Assembly: GCA_021397835.1 (NCBI GenBank)
Contig: JAJFZO010000724.1
Span: forward strand, 2,207,001 to 2,271,000
Origin: Moringa oleifera
Taxonomy: Eukaryota; Streptophyta; Magnoliopsida; Brassicales; Moringaceae
DNA length: 64,000 nt
Direction of reading: 5' to 3'
A program made the translations under genes and the position numbers. How positions within the stretch are numbered: the first letter of the stretch is position 1; each line of letters opens with the position of its first letter. Below the pieces are notes generated by a model. That model saw nothing but the letters and a program-made list of their open reading frames with translations. It did not search any database and had not been told where the DNA came from. Shown here in pieces: positions 54,495 to 64,000 of the stretch.

Positions 54495-57400
54495 TGAAAA
54501 GTAATTTTTATTAATTAATTTATTTTTAATTTATTAAATTTTATGCAAATAAAAACACATTTTACCATATAAAAACTCAGAATTTATTTTTCTTTTTTAA
54601 ATATGTATTTTTTTTTTGTTTTTCTTTCTTTATCTTCATTTTTTTGTTCTTCTACTATGTGAATCCCTTAATTTGTAAAACACTTTCAATTTTTTAAAAT
54701 ATTTTTATAAATTTATAAGAATATTATCAATTTATAATATATTTTTTTAATGAAACAATTTTTTTTTTGTTCTTTTTACTTCTCTCTATCCTTTTCTTTC
54801 TCCTTTCATCACCTATCTCCTGTTACAATGGGTTTTCAACCAGGGGCATTGAGTTTTCGAAGCAACTTAAAAAATATATTTCAATAATTTTTTTAAAAAA
54901 ATTTAAAATAAAAATAAATAGTCACCATTAATTTTTTTTATGATATGATTGCACATCGAAATTCGCTTATTTTTAAAAATATAAATAAGATAATTTTAGT
55001 TTTTTGAAATTAAAAAATATGCGTTTGGGAGTCAACTGTGAGTAGAAAATAATTAGCAACCTTACAATGCTCAAAAATCGATACTAATTGATCATGATTA
55101 TGTCTCAATTTTGAAATTCATCTAATTTTTAAAATTGATTCTAAAAAAATATGTCTAAAAAAAAAATATGTATGACATGAAAATAAATAAAATTTTAATA
55201 TTTTGAAGAATATAAATGTTTAACTTTTGTTTTACTCTTAATTTTAAAAATCATTTTATGATAAAAGATGTAAAGATTTCGCTCCTATTTAACCTCCAAT
55301 CTTAAACATTTTTTGATGGTGAAGAATATAAAAGTCTCACTCTTATTTAACTCCTAATCCTTAAAATCTGTGTGTTTTTTTTTTTTTAATGATATGCATA
55401 TAATTTTAATGTTTTAGAATCTTAACGCAAGTGAACAATTAATATTTAATATTTAAATCTAAGTATTAAACTCAATTTTTATAATCTCATTAATTAAAAA
55501 TAAAAATGGGTTGAGGGTCATATAAGAATACATAGTTAAAACTCTTGAGATTTTATTATTATTCTAACAAAGCGATGTTTTCTTTTAAAAAAAAATATAT
55601 GATCTTTACATCAAAAGGAATGAAAATTTGTCCATTGAGATATTTTTCATACTCCCAAGAGCTTAAGAAGATATATATTCATAATAATAACTTTATATTA
55701 AAAAGTATGAAAATCTCTCTCTTAAAATTTTTTTATATTTCTTAAAAGTATATTTTTTGTTATTTCAAAAAAAATATATAAAAATTCTCTCTTGAAATTT
55801 TTTCATATTTCTCAAAAATATTTTATTTTTTTATTATTTTTAAAAATAAATTTTATATTATAGAGTATGAAAATCTCTCTCTTGATATTTTTTTATATTC
55901 ATCAAAAATATCAAAAAAATTTTATTATGAAAATCTATGTCTTAGAGATTTTTTCACACTTTTCAAAACCTTGAAATATGTATATTTTAAGATAGTTTTT
56001 ATATTAGAGAGTATGAAAACCTTCATCTTGAAATTTTTTCATATATCTCAAAAGTATTAAATATATTTTATTTTCTTGAAAATAGGTTTTAGTTTGAAGA
56101 ATAAAAAATCTTTCTCTTGAGATTTTTTCATACTCTTCAAAAACTTGAAACATGTATTTTTATTTTTTAAAAAATAATTTTTATATTAAAAAATATAAAA
56201 ATCTCTCCTTTAAGATTTTTTTGTACTTTTCAAAAACTTGAAACATATCTTTTTTATTTTTTAGAAAAATAATTTTTATGTTAAAAAATATGAAAATCAT
56301 TTCTCTTGAATTATTTTATGCTGTCAAAAATTTAAATGTTATTTTTTACGTTTTGTTTTTAAAAAAATTAGAATAATATAAAATTTGTTTCATCCTCTTG
56401 AAAAACAAATTAAAATTGAGCAAATAAAAAAACAAAAATTTACCAAATAATTTTACATTGTTAACAATTTTCAATTCAATTTTTTTTAAAACAACCCTAA
56501 CATCCTACAGTTACCCATCTTCCTATTTTCTTCTTCTTCTTTTTTTTACTCTTTTCATTCTTTAAGCAAAGAAATTATAAATACATTTCCTTACCAATCT
56601 TCCTCCCATTTTTTCTTTTCTATTTTTTTTCTTTTACACAAACAATTACTACTTTACCTTTACTACTCTTTCCTTTTAAAAAATTTCTTTTGTGACATGT
56701 ATCAAACCCCATCCATTTCTTACTATATTACATATTTTTTTGCTTATTGTTTTTACACACAATCTATTTTTTCACATTATTTTTTCATGTATTCAACATA
56801 AAGTATAAAAAGTTGTATGTACCCATAAATAAGAGAATATAAAATATCAATATATAAGGTAGATAAAAATGCAAATGAGAATAAAATAAAGATAAGATAA
56901 GAAATGGGGTACATGTATGCAAGTGAAATAACAAAAAACATGTATAATAACAATTAAGTAAATAAATGAAAGAAAATATTCATAAAAAAATATAAAGAAG
57001 TGGAAAAATAAGTGATGATAAAAATTTTTTTAAAAAAGTTATCTTGTCCTCCAAAAAGAAATGATATTTAATTTAAACATTTCTCCTCCAAATCTTTTTT
57101 TATCAAATAAAATTTGTCAAACTTTATATATATATAAATCACTATTGACATTAACCTTTTCAAAATATTCTCAAAACTCCCTTAAAAAATTTCTTGACAT
57201 TCTCTCAACAACCTCTTTCAAATATCTCCATTTAAGCTCTTGGACAAAGTGGATATTTATAGATCTTGGCCAAGGCTTCACTTAATGCAGCAGTAGGCAG
57301 CTGTACTACTACCTTGGTGCAAGATGTTGTATGATGCTGATGCTGCAACATCTTACAATTTTATTTTTTTAATCTTAATTAAATAATTAATAATTGTTAT

Positions 57401-59170
57401 CTTTTAATCTTTAATCTTAATTATTAAGCATTTTATCTAAATTGATTCAAGAGAAATTAGGTTTCTACATCCATTATTTCTTATCTCTCATCTCAATGGA
57501 ATTTTTCAATCCAGGTAAAACTTATTAAGTCTTCGTGTAATTTTCTATCATCAACATCATATAGAGTTTAGATAATATAGGCTTCATATAACATTGATAG
57601 AATAGGCTTTATGTAAGCTTTAATTGCTAAATTTCATGTAACATTTTTAGTAGGTTTCATACAATCTTATCCGTAAGCTCCATGTAACCTTGTATGCTTT
57701 CATGTAAAGTTGTTGGTTTGTATAATATGTTGATACTAGATATGGGTCAATCATATGAGCCTAATATGTATCAACACTATGAAGATATAGTTTTGTATAA
57801 TGTGGTTTCATGTAAAGATATTCATGTTAAGTTGTTGCCTTTTGTATTGATGTTACTATCAAATATGGGTCGATACTCGAGCCTAGCATGGGTCAAGATA
57901 TAGTGTTGACCCAATAATTTTACATTAATGAGATAAATATTTTTGTGTAAAATGATGATGTGTGGTGTGTATGTTTATAATTCACTATAAATCTTATAAA
58001 TTTTAAACACAACTTTCATTTATTTGATATGTTTTCATATTTTAGTTGGCAGTCATGTGTTGAAGTATATGACCTCAGTATCTACTTTATGTTATCCTAA
58101 ATTTAAGCAGAAACATAACTATAGACTTGTGTCTTTTTAATGTTGCAGAAGTATATAAAGTTACATGGAGATTATAGATAAAATTACACATAACTTATAG
58201 CAAAGATTATACAAAATCCATGGAGTCTATGTTATTATCAAGGTTACTTGGAGTCTATGTTATCAAGGTTACAAGGAGCCTTACAAGCTTTACACAGATT
58301 AAAAGATCTCACAAAAAAGAGAGAAAAATAAAAAAAAAATTATTGTTTTATTTGATGCATTATCATCTAGATCTTAAGAAAAGAGCACATGTACCTTGAA
58401 TCTGTAAGAAGAACAAAAAAGTTGAATGTGTCCTCAAATATTAAAGGAACCTAGAGAGAGTAGAAAAATAAGAAGAAAGAAGAGAGAAAAACACAATCCA
58501 CACCTAGCAAACATGAAACCTTTCTTCTCATTTTTTACCCACATACTAAATGTTCGTTAAAAAAAAAAATCAAGAATCACATTCCTTAAGATTTCTTGGC
58601 ACTTGTTTGCCAAGAATGAACGATGATTTCAAAGAATTTTGAAGACTTTTTTACTATTTGAAAAGATTGGTGAAAAAATAAGGTTTGACAGCTTCTTTTG
58701 AAAAATATAAAAAAGAAAAAGTGAGAGGAAAATTAGGGATCTTAGAGAGAATAAAGAAAGAAGAAGAGAGAAAAACGTAATCCACACCTAGAAAACATGA
58801 AAATCATCTTCTCATTCTTTACTCACACATTAAATAATAGAAAAAAATCAAGAATCACATGCCTTAAGATTTTCTGAGAGTTATTTATCAAGAACCAATG
58901 ATGATTTCAAAAAATTTTGAGGACATCTTTACTATTTGAGATAATAGGTGGAGAAATAGGGTTTGATGGCTTCTTCGAAAAAAATAAAAGAAAAAAAGGT
59001 AAGGAGAGAGTTAAATTTTTAAAAAATAGTATTTTTGTAAGTAAGATTTCCCTTTAAATCTTTTTTTTTCCAAAAATTTTGAAAATTGTCAAAAAAATTA
59101 AATTAGTAAAAATTAAAGATTTTTACAAAGGATCAATTTATGAAGGCAGAAAGAAAAAAGAACTATTTGC
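54495..59170. mobile_element. Copy of the ~4.4-kb insertion in block B
   Basis: It matches 15952-20388 and sits at the same point of the Kunitz promoter. The degenerate CTCTTGAGATTTTTTCATA repeat field is at about 55530-56340 and the repeated phrase region near 57480-57910. No transposase was found here either. Confidence 0.45.
58455..59010. repeat. ~290-bp tandem duplication specific to block B
   Basis: Two adjacent copies contain GAGAGAAAAACACAATCCACACC / GAGAAAAACGTAATCCACACC, then AATCAAGAATCACAT and GATGATTTCAAA and GGTTTGA(C/T)(A/G)GCTTCTT. Block A has this unit once (about 19985-20225). Confidence 0.85.
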
Positions 59171-59288
59171 CCATGTTTTAATCATGCCCAAAACTGAATT
59201 AAATAGAAGATTAAGAAGGACCCATTGCTTTTTCAGGTCTGCGAATTGAAGTGGCTATGTGCTCAATCAAAACATCCTGAGAACAGCC

Positions 59289-60053
59289 ATGAATTACATT
59301 GTTAGCGTTAAGGTCAGTCTTGATATTTTGAAGACTTAGGATGAAAAAAAGAAGAAGTTATTTTTATCCAAAATTATGATAATATTTATAAAAAAATTAT
59401 GCATTTATAGAATTTAATTCAGTTAAAATATTAAAACTCTAGACGGTCGTCAGCCTTGGTTCGCATTTTCTTTTCTAATTTCCGCTGTTGCAGCAAAGCC
59501 ATCACTTGGAGCTCCAACGGATCCAGTACTTGACGATGACGGAGAACCGCTTTGCATTGGAATTGATTACTACATCATTTCAGCTATTACGGTTGGCAGT
59601 GGTGACCACCTTACTCTAGCAAACACTGCAAATCATATTATTGTCCGCTAGTTGTGGTGCAAGAGGATCTTCATTTATTTTGTCAATTTCCAGTAACATT
59701 TTCTCTTGTGGAACCGAAGGATGGTATTGTTTGTGAATCTATAGACCTAAATGTCCAATCTAATGTGGAAATTGACTGTGTGACAATCATGCTAATGTGA
59801 CAGGACAATGGTTTGTGAGTACTGGCGGAGTCAAAGGAAATCTAGGTCATGAAACTCTGATGAATTGGTTTAAGATGGAGAAGTATTTATCATCCAAGCT
59901 TATTGTCTACCTTCAATTTGTGTTTCATGCGTAGCTTCATGCAGTGATCTGGGTATTCATTTTCAAAGTGAAGTTAGACGTCTAGTTTGCAGTCATCAAC
60001 CTTTTTGAGTGGCTTTTGCCAAAGCCCAGAAATTATAAATCCAAAAAGCCTAA
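59289..60053 (+). pseudogene. Kunitz-type inhibitor pseudogene (block B, first gene)
   Basis: The counterpart of 20536-21287. ATG 59289 is followed by a shifted signal peptide and by the same small insertion. The Kunitz signature reads VLDDDGEPLCIGIDYYI, closer to the functional form than in block A, and it keeps GDHLTLANTANH. A frameshift in the first Cys region, a deletion near the second Cys and further shifts after LMNWFKMEKYLSS break it. It is not functional. Confidence 0.9.
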
Positions 60054-60504
60054 GTCTAGTCTTTAAATTGATGGAATAAGAGAATTGCATCACAATAATG
60101 TGGTAGTGCTTATCTGATGTATCAGCAGTTATCCTACATTCGTCAAGCTTAAATGGATCTTCATGTACTGAAATTAATGTCACTTTATTAGCCTATATAT
60201 GTAGTTTATAAGAAGTTTACATTAAAAAAAAAGTTCAAGATGTAATTTCGGTTAACTTATAATTTTTATTAATAACAAATGATAAACCTATCATTTTAAA
60301 ATTTTTTAATTAGAAAAAATACATAGTTATATTTTTATAAAGACTATACATTTGTGCACAAGTTAATTACCAAAAAAAATCTTATTGGCATCAAAAAATG
60401 AGATGAACAACCCATTCGTGCCAAAAATCTTAGTAGTCCTAATTTCATTGTTTAAGGAAAAAACATTTAAGATGTAATATGGGTTAACATATAATTTATG
60501 GATT

Positions 60505-60700
60505 GACATAATACTACAAAAAGAAATCTAAGACTTTGACAAAGTTCCAGACGTGAGGCGCGTTCCATTAATTACCATTGGATTCTGGGGTAGGGTACAT
60601 GCATGATGGCAGCCAAAAAAGGAAACTAGAGACCAAATTAAAAAGATAGAAATCGCTTTCTGAGAAAATTTCAAGAAGATTAGATGGTGAATCTTTTCCA
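60505..60700 (+). pseudogene. Ty3/gypsy gag scrap (block B)
   Basis: The counterpart of 22330-22520. The frames read LDFDKVPDVRRVPLITIG, then VHA, a stop, WQPKKETRDQIKKIE. The upstream part seen in block A is deleted here. Confidence 0.65.
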
Positions 60701-61011
60701 CCAAAAGAGGGCACTGAACCGGCTAAAAGGCTTAATAAATCAGAAGTGTCTAATTTTAACAATGACAATATATCTTTGAACAAAAATGGCTATCTGAGTA
60801 AGCTGCAAGATTTTAATCGAATTTCATCATTTTTAAAGGTTAAACAGACATATTTTTGTTTTAATAATAAAATTGGATTATTTTTATAAGTTTTTAATAA
60901 GTTAGAGTTATTTTTTGCAGTCTTTATTAGTTTTTAACGAGGAATCTGACAATTTTAACTAAAACCTTCAAACTAAGCAACGGATGAATGTGAAATTGCA
61001 AATACTAATAG

Positions 61012-61066
61012 ATACCGATCACTTATTACCAATCAATTTTTCATTGATCGGTAATAAGTGATTGGT
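61012..61066. repeat. Strong inverted repeat (hairpin) at the block-B deletion point
   Basis: ATCACTTATTACCAATCAAT (61017-61036), a 5-base loop, then ATTGATCGGTAATAAGTGAT (61042-61061). The arms differ at one position, and pairing extends about five bases further with one more mismatch. Confidence 0.9.
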
Positions 61067-61160
61067 AGAGATTTTACGATTATTAATTTTCACGTTGGGA
61101 TTCGGCCATCTTTGTCAACAAAGTTCTGCCTACCTTGCTTAGTTTGTCCATGCATGCTTA
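61065..61160 (+). promoter_or_regulatory. Orphan Kunitz upstream module (block B)
   Basis: It contains TTTTCACGTTGGGATTCGGCC, ATCTTTGTCAACAAAG, TCTGCCTACCTTGCTTAG and CATGCATG at 61149-61156, the counterpart of the module ending at 25060 in block A. No gene follows directly. Confidence 0.55.
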
Positions 61161-61799
61161 TCCATTACAAGATTTCAAATGTTTTAATTATGAGCCAAAA
61201 CTATTATTAAACGTCAATGCTATATGATATATATTCATTAATGATAAGGCATTTTATGCATTTACAGATTTTGACGAAATAATAGCAAATCATAACTGGA
61301 TTAAAATAAAAACTTTAATAACCCATGTCACCATTTTAATAACTGGAGACGTAGAAATAGTATATAATAAAAACTAACAGAAAAAATTAAAAGAAGAGAA
61401 AGAGGAGAAAATTTGGGTTCTTGGAATATTGGAAGGCATTATTATGTAACCTGCCAATTGAAAAGCAAGTTGTAAGCCTATAATGGTACTTGATGAAATT
61501 ACAGTGTTAACAAAATTTAACTTAATTTGTCTTAAGTGATTGTAATTTATCAACTTCTTTATTTTGTATTTATTGTTATTTCAAACACTATTAACTTTGA
61601 GAACTAAAAATAAGTTAAATTTATTAAATATTAATAAAAAGAATTACAATTTGAGAATCACATAAAAAATACAATTAATAATGAATTGAAATGTTATAAT
61701 CCTGTTTTTGTAAATTAATAAAATCTAATAATTAACAGTTAATTAAAAATTAAAAAAATCAAGGGTCTATTATTAACTTTTCAAAATGTACCGTTGTAT

Positions 61800-62353
61800 T
61801 CAAATTATACTGTTACATTTTGACAATCCTAATCTCGCAAGATCATGTCATTTGGATCAAGTTAAAACAAAAGGAAAAATGCTCAAGAAAGGCTGCAACT
61901 CTCTTAAGCATCCAAGCGTGACCCGTGAGCTTCATTTCTCTTCAAAGCAGAGCTCAATGATTGAACTTTCTCACATGTTTCTTTAATTTTTGTTTTGAAG
62001 TGAAAATAAACATATCATAATCATGATTATGGATACTATGAAACGTTTCATCAATTTCAATTGTCTTATATGAAATCATGAAGATAGATTTTACCATTCT
62101 TTTCACCCTTGGATGACTTTAATCTCTTGGTTGGCATGCTATGCCTAACTTGCTTAGCTATCACATCCATGAATGATGATACACATTACAAAATTTCTAA
62201 TTTTTTAGTCATGCCTCAAAATTTTATTATTGTTTATTGAATTGTCACTTCAATTAAATAGAAAATTAAGAAGGACCCTCCTTTTTTTTTTTTTCTAATT
62301 AATTAAAGTGGTTATGCATTCAATCAAAACATCCAAGAAATAAAAGAAAAACA
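61800..62353 (+). promoter_or_regulatory. Promoter of the second block-B Kunitz gene
   Basis: It matches 25330-25851 in order and wording, including TCCTAATCTCGCAAGATCATG, CTCTTAAGCATCC, GTGACCCGTGAGCTTCATTTC and CATCCATG near 62166. The TATA region is damaged: CTATAAATTGAGG has become CTAATTAATTAAAG (near 62300). Confidence 0.6.
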
Positions 62354-62733
62354 ATGAGGAGTACTTGTTAGCATTCCCTTTCCTTATTTTTGCCTTCATG
62401 GCAAAGCCATCAGCCTGAGTTACAACTGATCTACATGCTTGACATTAAAAGAGAGCCACTTCGCATTGGAGTTGTGTACTGTATAGTATATTTTCGTTAT
62501 TTTTCGGGTGTTGGTGGTGGTGGCCTCACTCTAGCAAACGCTGCAAATCAAACTTAGTCCGGTCAGTGCGGTGCAAGAGCCTTTTGATATTTTCTGTGGA
62601 CTCCCAGTAACAATTTTTCCAGTGTGAGTTAAAGGTGATATTGTTCATGAACTACTAGTAACATTTTTTTCGGTGGAAGTTGAGGGTGATATTGTTTGTG
62701 AATATGTAGATCTAATCGTTAAAAATAATCTGA
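62354..62733 (+). pseudogene. Kunitz-type inhibitor pseudogene (block B, second gene)
   Basis: The counterpart of the intact gene at 25852. It begins at ATG 62354 with a frameshift after five codons. Across frames it shows PSWQSHQPELQL in place of the signal-peptide end, then REPLRIGVVYCI for the Kunitz signature and GVGGGGLTLANAANQT, keeping the Gly run typical of this gene. A segment equivalent to LPVTFSPVEAEDGIV is duplicated in tandem (about 62595-62700). Similarity stops near 62733, before the second Cys, so the C-terminal half is lost. Confidence 0.9.
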
Positions 62734-62739
62734 CAAACT

Positions 62740-64000
62740 CTTATTGCAAATTAAAAATATATCATCACTTTTGTCAATAACAACCACTTCACTATAATTT
62801 AACAAATAATCAATGTAGTTCAAACGAATGAATTTTATATATTACGAAATAAATAATTATATTTGAAAAATCCTTTTAAAACTAAAGTTCAATTTGTCAC
62901 AACTCAAGTGACGTCAATCGTATCAGTATGCATAGTAATAACGATATAATTTTAAATCTACACAACGTCTAAATAAAATTTAATTGTAATCTTTCAACAA
63001 TCAATTCAACAACAAAATCATTAAACTATTATACTATAAAAATCTTGTATGAGTTATTCATTTGTGAAAAAAATGAGTACTTTTATTACTGTCAAGTAAA
63101 TATAAAGTACTATTCACTATTACATTTCACTAATACGAATCTATAATTACTATCAAATATTAATAAACAGCTATCTACATAACTTAGCATTGAACATAAA
63201 AATCCACCAAGAATATACCCATGATACACAAGTTAATTTCTTAACATCCTAATACTATTCATTTATCAATTTCTTTAACTATCCTAACAATATTTTCATG
63301 CACAAATCACTATCAAACTCTTCAATTCATTGTCAAACTTTCCAAAAAAACTAATACACAGAACTCTTTAACCATCTCTATGGAGACATCTCATAAATAT
63401 GTAAACTATATAAATAATTATATAGTTTACATATCGCTATGGTCAAATAAAAATATTAAAGTAAAAAAATTAATAATTTATATTTAAAGTAAAATCAATA
63501 TATTAGCGAACAAAGTTATAGCACAATTAATTTTATAAACAAAATTTAGCTCAAATCAACACAAAATAAGAAAATAAAGAAACATGAAATAAAGAAACAA
63601 ATCAATACCACATAGGAAATAAATTAACACAAAATAAGAATCAAAATAATGATAAATCAAGACAAAAAAACTGAAGATAGCTACAAATTAATAAATGTGA
63701 ACGTCTGTTATTTTTTCAATTAAATTATTTAATATTTTTGTCCTTATCAAAGATATCCTAATTTATTATTATTTTATCATTTAATTGCTCTTCACTCATA
63801 AATCAATTAAGTTATTACATCATAAATTCTCTTTCTACATATTTAATTTTTTAAAAATTAAACAATTAAAAAAATATAAATTTTATTTAAATTTTTAATA
63901 TCCAATGCATTAAATCATACACTAAACGATTAACAAATAAAAATTAATGATATTTTTTTATTTGTTCTTTTAAAAGAAGAGAGTGAATGATTAAAAAATA
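62740..64000. other. AT-rich right end of the window, no gene seen
   Basis: No open frame, no recognisable mobile-element coding and no link to block A. It begins where the broken Kunitz gene ends, so it may be an insertion or the far side of a deletion. One perfect palindrome is at 63397-63434. Confidence 0.5.
63397..63434. repeat. Perfect palindrome, 17-base arms
   Basis: ATATGTAAACTATATAA, a 4-base loop ATAA, then TTATATAGTTTACATAT. The arms match without mismatch. It may be the end of a small fold-back element or a cruciform-prone site; nothing else marks it. Confidence 0.9.

Larger units (their letters stand above)
52575..62735. repeat. Segmental duplication block B (Kunitz inhibitor unit)
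   Basis: The diverged copy of block A in the same orientation, starting directly after the LINE tail. It is shorter: it lacks the equivalents of 21745-22335 and 22800-24985. It gained a roughly 290-bp tandem duplication (58455-59010). Both of its Kunitz genes are broken. Confidence 0.88.

Noticed and set aside
1..64000. tRNA, rRNA, CRISPR arrays, bacterial operons, riboswitches
   Set aside because: Looked for and not seen. The repeats are diverged tandem or inverted plant repeats without the uniform repeat-spacer pattern of CRISPR, and the gene content is plant nuclear.

Overview
This is a window of plant nuclear DNA, very AT-rich and mostly non-coding, from a dicot angiosperm. The evidence is a Kunitz-type (miraculin-like) protease inhibitor family in tandem, DUF313-type B3 domain relics that are plant specific, and plant lineages of transposable elements: Tat-like Ty3/gypsy, Ty1/copia, plant L1-type LINE with RNase H, and CACTA/En-Spm with a TNP2 gene. 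I could not assign a genus. Only one clearly intact host gene is present, the Kunitz inhibitor at 25852-26490 (+).

Layout from left to right. About 1250-6550 holds a decayed Tat-like Ty3/gypsy element on the + strand (PBS-like site, gag, protease, RT, RNase H, integrase), followed by a degenerate short-period repeat field (6700-7080). About 7205-8765 and 9985-11775 are two direct copies of one block, each holding a dead DUF313-type B3 gene on the - strand. About 11780-13900 is unassigned sequence, including a roughly 20-bp degenerate repeat field.

From about 13915 to 26500 there is a Kunitz inhibitor unit (block A). A diverged copy (block B) lies at about 52575-62735. Each block carries an upstream module with RY-like CATGCATG sites, a roughly 4.4-kb AT-rich insertion that splits the first gene's promoter, a dead Kunitz gene, a Ty3/gypsy gag scrap, and a second Kunitz gene that is intact in A and broken in B. 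A fifth, truncated Kunitz start lies at 35232.

Between the blocks are a CACTA-like non-autonomous candidate (about 27810-31215), a Ty1/copia relic on the - strand (31370-34190), a palindrome-ended MITE-like element (35270-36175), and a decayed LINE (about 36180-52560). The LINE is interrupted by a well-delimited 10.8-kb CACTA element (41097-51895) with a 3-bp target duplication TCC. The CACTA element encodes a TNP2-type transposase and a second gene joining a Transposase_24 region to a Ulp1-like C48 protease, both on the - strand and both broken. It also carries arrays of subterminal hairpin repeats and, on the + strand, fragments with intron boundaries of a host CHY-zinc-finger E3 ligase gene (RCHY1/MIEL1-like).

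Nesting gives relative ages: the 4.4-kb insertion, the gag scrap and a small insertion in the first Kunitz gene predate the A/B duplication, while the CACTA insertion postdates the LINE. All assignments come from reading the sequence and from memory of protein families; no database search was run.
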